Source of the DNA: CAZNKU01 sp045545235
GTDB taxonomy: Bacteria; Bacillota; Clostridia; Monoglobales; Firm-18
Direction of reading: 5' to 3'
Assembly (NCBI GenBank): GCA_045545235.1
Contig: JAZQAN010000064.1
Coordinates: forward strand, 1-64,000
DNA: 64,000 nucleotides
Shown piece after piece: positions 8,029-16,938 of this stretch (its first letter is position 1; each line of letters begins with the position of its first letter). A program made the translations under genes and the position numbers. Below the pieces are notes generated by a model. That model searched no databases, was not told the DNA's origin, and saw only the letters and a program-made list of their open reading frames with translations.

Positions 8029-9429
8029 ATGAAAAAAATTAATAAAAAATTCGTCTATGGAACCGGTTCAGCAATGATAATTGCAGGTGCATGTATTGTT
8101 ATAATACTTGTAAATATTCTATCTGCTTTACTTACAGATAAATTTGGTTTGAAATTAGATGTTACTGAAACACGATATCTTGATTTTTCAGATGAGTTTG
8201 AGGATTTTGTTGAATCTGTCGACAAAGATGTTAAGGTATATTATCTTGTAAACCCCAACGAAGTTACGCGTGTTGTTGATAAAACAAATGATAAGAATGT
8301 AATCAGCAATGTTGATATTAACAATTATCGGGTTATGATGAAAGAAGTTATTGATAAAATACAAAGGATAAATTCACATATTAAATTTGCAATAATTGAT
8401 CCTGACCTTAATCCTGATATTGTTAAGGATTTTGGTAGTGTTAAAATTGATGATGTTGTTTTTTTATGCGGTAAAAATATTAATTCATTTAATATGCAAG
8501 ATATTTTATCCTATGATGATATTGGAAGAAAAACAATTGATTTTGAATCGAAAATAACTTCAATGATTTCGTCTGTTATGAGAGATGCAAAAGCAAAGGT
8601 TGCTTTTGTTACAGGTCATGGTGAGGCAGATGTTTCGGATATCAAAAAAGTTTTTGATGATGAAGGTATAACTCATAATGATATAAATATCATTACTGAT
8701 GGTATATCTGATGAATATAATGTTTTGTTTATTTATGGTCCTACAACTGATTTTTCCGAAGAGGAAATCAAACGTATTGAAAAATTTCTTGCTTCAGGAA
8801 AAAATATGCAGGTGTATCTGGATAAGTTTTCGGAATGTCCCAATTTTATTGAATATATGAAAACTCTCGGTATTGCTTATAATGATGGTTTTGTTTTCGA
8901 TAAGATGAAGGGTAACTATACATTTATAGATAACTCGTATTATATTGTACCTAAAATTTACAAGCATACAATTACTAATTCACTTAAAAATGTTGTGTTT
9001 GTACCGAATACATTAAGTGTTGAGCCGATGTGGGATTCTAAAAACAGTATAGATTGTTCTCATCTTCTTTTTACAGGGGAAAGTGCAGTTCTTACAACTA
9101 ATCCAAATGAAGCGAGAGCTCATTGTCTTGTTGCAATTTCATCAAGAGTAACTGAATCCTCTATAATTTCAAACGTTATTGCTGGGGGAAGCTCACTTAT
9201 GTATTCTGATGCTGTTATTAAATATAACAGAGCGTTTCTTTTGAATTCGGTATTGTGGATGGGAAGACCGGAAGAGTCAAACGATTTTTATGCAAAAGTT
9301 GTAAGTAACGAACCACTTCAGCTTACTGAAAATCAAATAAATATGTGGTTTGTAATTTTAGTATTGTTTATTCCGTTTTTAATAATAATTGCGGGGTTGA
9401 TTGTTTGGTTTAAGAGGAGATATCTATGA
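8029..9429 (+). CDS. GldG-like ABC-associated extracellular protein
   Basis: A 466-aa protein with one N-terminal membrane helix (about residues 12-36), a long exported domain, and one C-terminal helix (about 441-461) followed by KRRYL. The middle part has the GldG/DUF4350-type features: a thioredoxin-like start (KDVKVYYLVNPNE), KVAFVTGHGEAD, and later a glutamine-amidotransferase-like fold (YNVLFIYGPTTDFSEEEIKRIEKFLASGKNMQVYLDKF). It sits between the permease and DUF4340 genes and overlaps the latter by four bases. It is probably an accessory subunit of the exporter on the outer face of the membrane. Confidence 0.8.
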   Translation: MKKINKKFVYGTGSAMIIAGACIVIILVNILSALLTDKFGLKLDVTETRYLDFSDEFEDFVESVDKDVKVYYLVNPNEVTRVVDKTNDKNVISNVDINNYRVMMKEVIDKIQRINSHIKFAIIDPDLNPDIVKDFGSVKIDDVVFLCGKNINSFNMQDILSYDDIGRKTIDFESKITSMISSVMRDAKAKVAFVTGHGEADVSDIKKVFDDEGITHNDINIITDGISDEYNVLFIYGPTTDFSEEEIKRIEKFLASGKNMQVYLDKFSECPNFIEYMKTLGIAYNDGFVFDKMKGNYTFIDNSYYIVPKIYKHTITNSLKNVVFVPNTLSVEPMWDSKNSIDCSHLLFTGESAVLTTNPNEARAHCLVAISSRVTESSIISNVIAGGSSLMYSDAVIKYNRAFLLNSVLWMGRPEESNDFYAKVVSNEPLQLTENQINMWFVILVLFIPFLIIIAGLIVWFKRRYL

Positions 9430-10757
9430 AATTAAAAACTAATATTATTCTTATTTTAACGGTAATTGTTATACTTTTAGGTGCGATATTTGCACTTTCG
9501 TTTGTAACTGATAAAACTGATGTTAATATAGAAGATATTGCTGAAACTGATACTTCTGTGGTTGTTCTGGATATAAAGGAAGATATTAAAAGTTATAAGT
9601 ATACATCTGCCGATGAAGAATTTGAAATTTTAAAAGAAAAATTCTGGTATGTTGAAAACAATGATGATATTGATCTTAATCAGCAAAATGTTTTGAAAAT
9701 GTTGGGTGTTATTTCAAAGCTTTCAACAATCAATTTAGTTGAAGAAGATGCAAAAGATTTATCCAAATATGGTTTGGATTCTCCATCTTCAATTATAGAA
9801 GTTACTGATTATAATGATGTAAAATATATAATAAAGACAGGTATGAAAACTTCTACTGATTCGGGTCATTATTCAACAATAAATGATGATAATATGGTTT
9901 TTATAATGTCTGATGAAGATTATCAAATTATTTGTGGCGGACTTGATTCATTAAGAAACAAAGAAGTTGTATCAATTAAAGGTGATATTGTTAGAGTTTC
10001 AATAAAAAATCCGTCAGCAAATATGACTATTGCATACAAAGAATCCGAAAATTTAAATGCAGGAACTTTTACTTCGTGGGAAATGATTACTCCATATAAA
10101 AAAGATGTTAATAAGTACATTTTTGAAGAAAAGGTTTTAAAGGCATTGAATTTTCAAGCTGAAAATTTTGTTGATGATAAACCTTTAGATTATGGTATCT
10201 ACGGTCTTGATAATCCGGAATGTTGTGTTGAGGTTGTTACAAATGAAAATCATTATATTGTTTATTTTGGAAAAACTTCTGAGGATGGTAGAGTATACTT
10301 TAAAACACCGGATAATCCTAATGTATATAGTGTAAATAAAGATTTGGTTAAATTTAAAGATTTTACACCTGTATATTTGTTGGAATCACTTGTTTTTTCA
10401 AGAAATATCTCTGCTGTAGACACTATTAAATTTACTGACAAAAAAACATCTGTTATTAAAATAAACAATGAAACTTATACCGTTGATGGTAGTAAGGTTG
10501 ATGAAGAAAAGGTAAGAGAGGCTTATCTGGCTATTATTTCACCTGTCATACAAGGAGAGGTAGATGATGATAAAGTTGGAGATGAAATATGCCGTTTTAC
10601 ATTTGATTATAATACGGACACTCCATCTGAAACGGTTATATACTATCAGTATGAAAAAATGTATGCAGCCGCATCAGTTAACGGTATAATCGAATTTTAT
10701 GTAAAAAAATCATATGTTGACGATATGATAAATGCAATAAGTAATTTGTCTGAATAA
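9426..10757 (+). CDS. DUF4340 domain-containing membrane-anchored protein
   Basis: A 443-aa protein with one N-terminal membrane helix (about residues 5-27). The exported part is made of repeated beta-rich DUF4340 units; the phrases SKYGLDSPSSIIEV and YGIYGLDNPECCVEV mark two copies, each followed by a lysine/glycine strand (YIIKTGMKT, YIVYFGKTS). Proteins of this family regularly follow GldG-like genes. The start ATG overlaps the upstream stop (ATGA) and has a GAGGAG site. Its biochemical role is unknown. It may form a surface scaffold or substrate-binding part of the exporter. Confidence 0.8.
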   Translation: MKLKTNIILILTVIVILLGAIFALSFVTDKTDVNIEDIAETDTSVVVLDIKEDIKSYKYTSADEEFEILKEKFWYVENNDDIDLNQQNVLKMLGVISKLSTINLVEEDAKDLSKYGLDSPSSIIEVTDYNDVKYIIKTGMKTSTDSGHYSTINDDNMVFIMSDEDYQIICGGLDSLRNKEVVSIKGDIVRVSIKNPSANMTIAYKESENLNAGTFTSWEMITPYKKDVNKYIFEEKVLKALNFQAENFVDDKPLDYGIYGLDNPECCVEVVTNENHYIVYFGKTSEDGRVYFKTPDNPNVYSVNKDLVKFKDFTPVYLLESLVFSRNISAVDTIKFTDKKTSVIKINNETYTVDGSKVDEEKVREAYLAIISPVIQGEVDDDKVGDEICRFTFDYNTDTPSETVIYYQYEKMYAAASVNGIIEFYVKKSYVDDMINAISNLSE

Positions 10758-10767
10758 AAGAGGTATT

Positions 10768-12468
10768 ATGAATAATAAAATTTGGGTATATAAAAATATA
10801 GACAATAAAATAGTAAGTGATTTGAGGATGAAATATGGTTTTAGCGAGTTATGTTCTGCTGTACTTCATAACCGTATGGAAATTGTTGGTGGTAATGTTG
10901 ATAACCTTTTTAAGAGAGTGCTATATAACCTACATAATCCCTTTTTATTAAATGATATGGATCTTGCTGTTGCTCGTATAGAAATGGCAGTTATGAAAAA
11001 TGAGAAGATAACCATTTTAGGTGATTACGATGCGGATGGTGTTACCAGCACCAGCATTCTCTATATGTTTTTAAAAGAACAAGGCGCTGATGTTAATTAT
11101 TATATACCCAACAGATTTTCAGACGGATATGGAATGAATAGTGAATTAATTGACAGATTCCATAATGAGGGTATAAATCTGATAATTACCGTTGATAATG
11201 GTATTTCTGCATATGATGAAGTTAATTATGCAAAATCACTTGGTATGGATGTTGTAATTACGGACCATCACGAGTGTCCTGAAAAATTACCTGAATGTTG
11301 TGCTGTTATAAATCCCAAAAGGAAGGATAGTACATATCCTTTTTCTGAATTAGCCGGAGTTGGTGTTGTATTTAAGCTGATTTCGGCATTAGCCAAAGAG
11401 GGAATAGAAAGAATAATAAAAAAATATATTCTTATAACCGCAATAGGTACAATTGCCGATGTTGTTCCTTTAAATGATGAAAATCGTGCAATTGTAATAA
11501 TGGGTCTTAAAATGACCGCCTGTAATTCAAATCACGGTGTACAGGCACTTTTAAATGTTGTTGGAATTGATGGTGAAGCAACTGTTTCGGATTTTGCATT
11601 TGGTATAGTACCGCGAATTAATGCCGCTGGCAGACTAAAAGATGCATCCGTGTGTGTCGAACTTTTTTCGTCTAAAGATTATTCTAGATGTTGTCAGATT
11701 GCTAAAGATATTGATTTATTAAATCAGGAAAGACAAAATGTTGAAAAAGAAATTACGGAATCTGTTTTTAAAATTATAAATGAAAATAAATTATACAGAG
11801 ATAATGTTATTGTTGTATATGGTGATGATTGGAATAGCGGAGTTATAGGAATTGTAGCATCTAGAGTTAGCGAAAAATATTATAAGCCGTGTATCATTCT
11901 TACAAACGATACCGATGACATTGTCAAAGGTTCAGGAAGAAGTGTTTCGGGCTTTGATTTGTATGAAGCTTTAAAAGATTCGACAGATTTACTTTTGAAA
12001 TTTGGCGGACACGAATTAGCTGCCGGACTTTCATTAAATAAGAGTAATATTGATAGCTTTATATCTAAAATTAATGAATATGCAAAAACAATATTAAATG
12101 GTGAAACTTTAATTCAAAAAATATATATTGATTATACTTTAAAGGATTCTTTTTTGAATGTAAATGCTATAGAAAGTATTAAAGTTTTAGAACCTTATGG
12201 AGTTGGTAATCCAAAACCTGTTTTTGCACTTTTAGATGTTGTTGTAGCAAAAAAACAACTATTATCTGACGGAAAACATTTAAAACTCACTTTAAAGTGC
12301 AATAATACTTTTATTGATGCAATAGGTTTTTCTATGGGAGAATATGACTTGTTAATTCAAGAGGGATATTGCATAGATATTGCCGGTAATCTGGATGTAA
12401 ATTCCTATCGTGGAAATAATTATCCACAGATTGTAATTAAGGATATTAAACGAATTAGACAAGTATAA
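10768..12468 (+). CDS. recJ: Single-stranded-DNA-specific 5'-3' exonuclease RecJ
   Basis: RecJ degrades single-stranded DNA in recombination and mismatch repair. The 566-aa protein has the DHH phosphoesterase motifs GDYDADG (residue 90 region), VDNGIS and TDHHE, then the DHHA1 domain with GSGRSVSG and GGHELAAGLS, and a C-terminal OB-fold domain. All metal-binding Asp/His motifs are present. The length equals that of standard RecJ cores. recJ-relA order is usual in Clostridia. Confidence 0.95.
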   Translation: MNNKIWVYKNIDNKIVSDLRMKYGFSELCSAVLHNRMEIVGGNVDNLFKRVLYNLHNPFLLNDMDLAVARIEMAVMKNEKITILGDYDADGVTSTSILYMFLKEQGADVNYYIPNRFSDGYGMNSELIDRFHNEGINLIITVDNGISAYDEVNYAKSLGMDVVITDHHECPEKLPECCAVINPKRKDSTYPFSELAGVGVVFKLISALAKEGIERIIKKYILITAIGTIADVVPLNDENRAIVIMGLKMTACNSNHGVQALLNVVGIDGEATVSDFAFGIVPRINAAGRLKDASVCVELFSSKDYSRCCQIAKDIDLLNQERQNVEKEITESVFKIINENKLYRDNVIVVYGDDWNSGVIGIVASRVSEKYYKPCIILTNDTDDIVKGSGRSVSGFDLYEALKDSTDLLLKFGGHELAAGLSLNKSNIDSFISKINEYAKTILNGETLIQKIYIDYTLKDSFLNVNAIESIKVLEPYGVGNPKPVFALLDVVVAKKQLLSDGKHLKLTLKCNNTFIDAIGFSMGEYDLLIQEGYCIDIAGNLDVNSYRGNNYPQIVIKDIKRIRQV

Positions 12469-12489
12469 TTAAGTTGCGAGGTGTTGCTT

Positions 12490-14673
12490 ATGTATGATGC
12501 AGCTGTTGATTTTGAAAAATTAAAAGAAAATATTGAAAAGTATAATCCAAATAGTAATTTTGAATTTATCAAGATGGCTGCTGATTTTGCGGTTAACGCT
12601 CATGATGGTCAAAACCGCAAATCAGGAGAACCTTTTGTTATGCATCCATACAGTGTTGCAATTATACTTTCTGAATTGGAAATGGATGACGAAGCTATAG
12701 TTGCAGGTCTTTTGCACGATACTGTTGAAGATACATCCTGTACTATTAATGATATCAAAGAAAAATTTGGGGAAAATGTTGCTTTGTTGGTTGAAGGCGT
12801 TACCAAACTTGGTAAAATTCCATATAGTACAAAGCAGGAACAACAGGTTGAAAATTTGCGTAAAATGTTCCTTGCAATGGCAAAAGATATTCGTGTTATA
12901 ATTATTAAATTAGCTGACCGCCTTCATAATATGAGAACTTTAAAAAGCATGCCTGAAGACAAGCAACTTGCGAAAGCTCATGAAACTATGGAGGTGTTTG
13001 CTCCATTAGCAAACAGACTTGGTATGCAAAAAGTGAAGTGGGAGCTTGAGGATTTGTCACTGAGATATCTTGATCCAATTGCTTATAAAGAAATTTCTGA
13101 TCATATTAACTTAAAACGCGGAGAAAGAATTGAATATCTTGAAAATGTAAAATCTACCCTGCAAGATAAACTTGATGAAATGGGTATTAAAGCAGGTATG
13201 AGTGGTCGTGCTAAACATTTTTACAGTATATATAAAAAAATGTATACAAATAACATATCAATTGATGAGATATATGATTTACTTGCTGTAAGGGTAATCG
13301 TAAACAGTATCAACGAGTGTTACGCAGTTCTTGGTATGGTTCATGAAATATATAAACCTATTCCCGGAAGGTTTAAAGATTACATTGCTATGCCCAAAAA
13401 GAATATGTATCAGTCTTTGCATACTTCACTAATTGGGCCGGGTGGCAGACCTTTTGAAGTGCAGATTCGTACTTGGGAAATGCATAAAATAGCTGAGGTA
13501 GGTATTGCTGCACATTGGAAATATAAAGAAGGCGTATCAGGTGCTACTGATATGGATAATAAACTTGAATGGGTTCGTCAGCTTTTAGAGATTCATAGAG
13601 ATATGAATGATGCTGAGGATTTTATAAACAATCTTAAAATCGACCTGTTTGAAGATGAGGTTTTTGTTTTTTCCCCAAAAGGTGCAGTTATTAATTTACC
13701 CAATGGTGCCGGGCCAATTGATTTTGCTTATGCGATTCATAGTGCTATTGGCAACAAAACTGTAGGTGCTAAGGTTAATGGTAAAATTGTTACTTTGGAC
13801 CATAAACTTATAAATGGTGATATTGTTGAAATTATAACTTCTTCTAATTCACGTGGACCAAGCCGCGATTGGCTTAAGCTTGTTAAAACAACACAAGCAA
13901 AAAAGAAAATAAATGACTGGTTTAAAAAAGAAAATCGAGAAGACAATATACTCAAAGGAAGAGAAGCACTTGAAAGAGATTTGAAAAAGTTGGGTATTCC
14001 AATTTCTGTATTAAATGATAAGAAATTTATGGAACCGGTTTGCAAAAAGTTTACATTATCAACTATTGATGATTTACTTTCAACTGTTGGATTTGGCGGT
14101 ATTCCTGTGGCAAAAGCTCTTACAAGAATAAAAGACCATTATACAAAAATTCACATTGAACAAAATGATTCTGAAGTGTTAGAGGAACTTGTAAATATTT
14201 CTTCTGATAAAGTTTCTAAATCAAGTAATGGTATTGTCGTTAAAGGAATAACTAATTGCCTTGTTAAAATATCACATTGTTGCAATCCTGTTCCGGGAGA
14301 TGATATAGTTGGCTATATTACTAAAGGACGAGGAGTATCTGTGCACAGGGCTGATTGTATTAATATAACAAACCTTAATGAAATAGATGCTCAACGTTTT
14401 ATTGAAGTAAAATGGGTGGAAAATCATACATCAAATTACACATCCGATTTACAAATTATAGCAAATGATAGAAATGGACTTGTTGTTGATGTAATGAATA
14501 CCGTTTCAGCGGCAAAATCTTCACTTAAGGCCATAAACAGCCGTGTTACAAAAGATAATCTTGCAGTAATAAATATTACAGCTATAGTAAGTTCTCAGGA
14601 ACAAATAAAAAAACTCATGAGTACATTGCGAAATATTGAAAGTGTAACATCGGTATCAAGATTAAAACACTAA
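12490..14673 (+). CDS. relA: Bifunctional (p)ppGpp synthetase/hydrolase RelA/SpoT
   Basis: This enzyme makes and breaks the stringent-response alarmone. The 727-aa protein has an HD hydrolase domain (HD at residues 76-77 in LLHDTVEDT, plus KLADRLHNMRT), the synthetase domain (YSIYKKM, then YAVLGMVHEIYKPIPGRFKDYIAMPKKN), a TGS domain (VFVFSPKGAVINLP), a zinc-finger-like CCNPVPGDDI segment and a C-terminal ACT domain. Both catalytic domains look intact. The frame is open from GTG 12481, but that codon is part of the GAGGTG ribosome site, so ATG 12490 is taken. Confidence 0.95.
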   Translation: MYDAAVDFEKLKENIEKYNPNSNFEFIKMAADFAVNAHDGQNRKSGEPFVMHPYSVAIILSELEMDDEAIVAGLLHDTVEDTSCTINDIKEKFGENVALLVEGVTKLGKIPYSTKQEQQVENLRKMFLAMAKDIRVIIIKLADRLHNMRTLKSMPEDKQLAKAHETMEVFAPLANRLGMQKVKWELEDLSLRYLDPIAYKEISDHINLKRGERIEYLENVKSTLQDKLDEMGIKAGMSGRAKHFYSIYKKMYTNNISIDEIYDLLAVRVIVNSINECYAVLGMVHEIYKPIPGRFKDYIAMPKKNMYQSLHTSLIGPGGRPFEVQIRTWEMHKIAEVGIAAHWKYKEGVSGATDMDNKLEWVRQLLEIHRDMNDAEDFINNLKIDLFEDEVFVFSPKGAVINLPNGAGPIDFAYAIHSAIGNKTVGAKVNGKIVTLDHKLINGDIVEIITSSNSRGPSRDWLKLVKTTQAKKKINDWFKKENREDNILKGREALERDLKKLGIPISVLNDKKFMEPVCKKFTLSTIDDLLSTVGFGGIPVAKALTRIKDHYTKIHIEQNDSEVLEELVNISSDKVSKSSNGIVVKGITNCLVKISHCCNPVPGDDIVGYITKGRGVSVHRADCINITNLNEIDAQRFIEVKWVENHTSNYTSDLQIIANDRNGLVVDVMNTVSAAKSSLKAINSRVTKDNLAVINITAIVSSQEQIKKLMSTLRNIESVTSVSRLKH

Positions 14674-14685
14674 TAGGTGATTTCT

Positions 14686-15312
14686 ATGATTATAAAAAGA
14701 TATGTACTTGGAATATGTCAGACAAATTGTTACCTTATTATTGATGAAAATACAAATGAATGTGCCATTATAGATGTAGGTGAAATCTCTCCTTTACTTG
14801 AACACGATATTGAGGTAGAAAAGTGTATTGTAAAGTACATTGCCTTTACACACGGACATTTTGATCACATCGGTGGTTTAGAGTATTATAGTTCAAAATA
14901 TGAAAATGCTGTGGTATTAATGCATAAAAACGATGTTGATGCGATAGTTAAAGGGTATGATGTTTTTTCAACATCTATGAATGATATAGAATCAACTGTA
15001 AAAAAGCTAACTTTACATAATGATGGGGATGTTTTTAAATTAGGGGAAATCACTTTGAATATAATTCATACACCTGGACACTCAAAGGGAAGTGTTTGTA
15101 TACATTGTGATAATGTTTTGTTTTCAGGTGATACTTTATTTGAACGCTCTGTAGGAAGAACAGATTTTGTTGACGGTAATTTCAATGAACTCGAAAAGTC
15201 AGTTCTTAAGTTGTATACAGTTTTATCAGATGATACAAAAGTCTATCCGGGTCATGGTGATGTAACTTATATAGGTGATGAAAAAAACAGTAATCCGTTT
15301 GTGAGGTTGTAA
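14686..15312 (+). CDS. Metallo-beta-lactamase-fold hydrolase (glyoxalase II-like)
   Basis: A 208-aa single-domain hydrolase with the metal-binding motif THGHFDHIGG, then a histidine in HTPGHSKGS, an aspartate in SGDTLFERSVGRTD, and a histidine in YPGHGDVT. These are the residues of a binuclear zinc site. Small cytoplasmic proteins of this type usually hydrolyse thioesters such as S-lactoylglutathione analogues. The true substrate is unknown. In Clostridia this gene often lies between relA and hemZ, as here. ATG 14686 is chosen because the GTG at 14677 falls inside AGGTGA. Confidence 0.9.
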   Translation: MIIKRYVLGICQTNCYLIIDENTNECAIIDVGEISPLLEHDIEVEKCIVKYIAFTHGHFDHIGGLEYYSSKYENAVVLMHKNDVDAIVKGYDVFSTSMNDIESTVKKLTLHNDGDVFKLGEITLNIIHTPGHSKGSVCIHCDNVLFSGDTLFERSVGRTDFVDGNFNELEKSVLKLYTVLSDDTKVYPGHGDVTYIGDEKNSNPFVRL

Positions 15313-15313
15313 T

Positions 15314-16489
15314 ATGAAAAATCCATGGGGTGATGTAACAGGTATACGTCCTGTGAAAATTGCCAGAACTATGCTAGGGGAAGGAAAAAACGAAGAGGAA
15401 TTTATAAATAAATTCACCAATGAATTAAACGTAAGTGATGAAAAAACATACCTTACACTTAATATTGCAATAAGGGAAATGCAAATACTTAGTGGTTTTG
15501 ATAAAAACGATATTTGTGTATACATTGGTGTTCCATTTTGTAAGACCAGATGTTTATATTGTTCTTTTGTAACAAATTCAGCTGCAAAAAACAATAAATA
15601 CATGAGACCATTTATTAAAAATTTAAAGAAAGAAATTGAATATACAGCAGAAATTTTAAAGAAAACAAATTTTAGAATTGTTTCCTTATATTTTGGTGGC
15701 GGAACTCCCACTACTCTTTCTGCAATGGATTTGAAGGATATTATTGACAAATGCTATGAATGTTTTGATTTATCTTCAGTTGTTGAGTTTACGGTAGAGG
15801 CAGGAAGACCTGATACAATAGATGCAGAAAAGCTTGAAACATTGAAGAAATGTGGTGTATCAAGAATAAGTATAAATCCACAGTCAATGAATGATAATGT
15901 TTTAAAAGTGATTGGAAGAGCTCATAGTGTTCAGGATGTATATGAGAGTTTTAAGCTTGCTCGTAAATGTGGATTTGATAATATTAACATGGATCTTATA
16001 GCAGGTTTGCCAACTGAAACTTTTGATGAATTTAAAAATTCAATTAATCTTGTTACAGAGCTTTCACCTGAGTGCATAACTATTCATACTATGAGTATTA
16101 AAAGAGGTTCAATTCTACATGAAAAATTAGGTGATTATGCTCTTACTGACGAAAAAAATGTTTCTAAAATGGTTGAGTATTCCATAAATAAATTACAGGA
16201 ACTTAAGTATAATCCTTATTATCTGTACAGACAAAAAAATATGGTAGGAGATTATGAAAATATAGGATACTCAAAATATGGAAAAGAGTGTTTATATAAC
16301 ATTATGATAATGGAAGAAACGAATAGTATTATATCAATGGGGTGTGGAGGAGTATCTAAAATTGTTAATTTACCCAATGACCGTATTGAACGTGTTTTTA
16401 ATGTTAAAGAGGCAAAAGATTATGTTGAACGCATAGATGAAATGTTACATCGCAAAGATATTATATTAGAATGGCTAAATTTGAAGTAA
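15314..16489 (+). CDS. hemZ: HemZ-like radical SAM protein, short form
   Basis: HemZ belongs to the HemN/HemW radical SAM group that acts on porphyrinogens. The 391-aa protein has the iron-sulfur motif C76-x3-C80-x2-C83, the SAM-binding FGGGTPTTL, VEAGRPDT, RISINPQSMND, MDLIAGLPTET and YYLYRQKN, all typical of HemZ. It starts at the internal PWGDVTGIRP motif. Known HemZ proteins have roughly 100 further residues before this point, so this is a naturally short form. The preceding 15313 bases of frame are occupied by another gene, so no lost 5' part is nearby. The function in an organism without visible haem synthesis genes here is uncertain. Confidence 0.87.
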   Translation: MKNPWGDVTGIRPVKIARTMLGEGKNEEEFINKFTNELNVSDEKTYLTLNIAIREMQILSGFDKNDICVYIGVPFCKTRCLYCSFVTNSAAKNNKYMRPFIKNLKKEIEYTAEILKKTNFRIVSLYFGGGTPTTLSAMDLKDIIDKCYECFDLSSVVEFTVEAGRPDTIDAEKLETLKKCGVSRISINPQSMNDNVLKVIGRAHSVQDVYESFKLARKCGFDNINMDLIAGLPTETFDEFKNSINLVTELSPECITIHTMSIKRGSILHEKLGDYALTDEKNVSKMVEYSINKLQELKYNPYYLYRQKNMVGDYENIGYSKYGKECLYNIMIMEETNSIISMGCGGVSKIVNLPNDRIERVFNVKEAKDYVERIDEMLHRKDIILEWLNLK

Positions 16490-16535
16490 TTTATTATAAA
16501 TTTAGTATAAATATTAACAAATTTTAAAAATTATG

Positions 16536-16564
16536 TTGACTTTATTGAAAAAATTTAGTATTCT
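16536..16564 (+). promoter_or_regulatory. Sigma-A promoter of the HPr gene
   Basis: TTGACT (16536-16541), 17 bases, TATTCT (16559-16564). The start codon is at 16612, giving a leader of about 40 bases. Confidence 0.65.
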
Positions 16565-16611
16565 AATATTATATTAAATTATTCCTGTGGTATGAAGGAG
16601 AGATTAAATTT

Positions 16612-16875
16612 ATGTTTTCAAAAGAAGTATTAGTTAGCCATCAGGTTGGTTTACATGCAAGACCTGCAACTTTTTTTATTCAAAAAGCTAACGAATTCAA
16701 ATCAAGTATATGGGTAGAAAAAGATGAAAGACGTGTTAACGCCAAAAGCTTGTTGGGTGTACTTTCACTTGGCATAACTAGAGGTGTTAATATTACAATT
16801 ATTGCCGATGGTTCTGATGAAGAACAGGCAGTTGTCGCTTTGGTTGATTTAATTTCTTCTAATTTTGCTGAATAA
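16612..16875 (+). CDS. ptsH: HPr-family phosphocarrier protein
   Basis: HPr passes phosphate from enzyme I to PTS sugar permeases, and when phosphorylated on Ser46 acts as a co-repressor with CcpA. The 87-aa protein has the active-site H15 in GLHARPA and the regulatory S46 in NAKSLLGVLSLG, so both functions should be possible. No enzyme I or HPr kinase gene is nearby. It is a single-gene unit with its own promoter and terminator. A Crh-like role is unlikely because His15 is kept. Confidence 0.93.
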   Translation: MFSKEVLVSHQVGLHARPATFFIQKANEFKSSIWVEKDERRVNAKSLLGVLSLGITRGVNITIIADGSDEEQAVVALVDLISSNFAE

Positions 16876-16890
16876 AATATAAAATAAGAG

Positions 16891-16919
16891 ATAGTTCTGT
16901 ATATGCAGGACTATTTTTT
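16891..16919 (+). terminator. Intrinsic terminator of the HPr gene
   Basis: The stem ATAGTTCTG/CAGGACTAT (one G-T pair) is followed by a T run. It overlaps the first in-frame ATG of the uvrC frame (16903), which argues against that codon being the uvrC start. Confidence 0.75.
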
Positions 16920-16938
16920 CTTTATGGAGTATGAAGTT

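Noticed and set aside
15226..15750. A 174-aa frame on the - strand
   Set aside because: It lies antisense to the intact hemZ and MBL genes and shows no family motif or ribosome site.
16903..16938. An earlier ATG for uvrC
   Set aside because: It lies in the stem of the HPr terminator and lacks a ribosome site; ATG 16939 has GGAG at nine bases.
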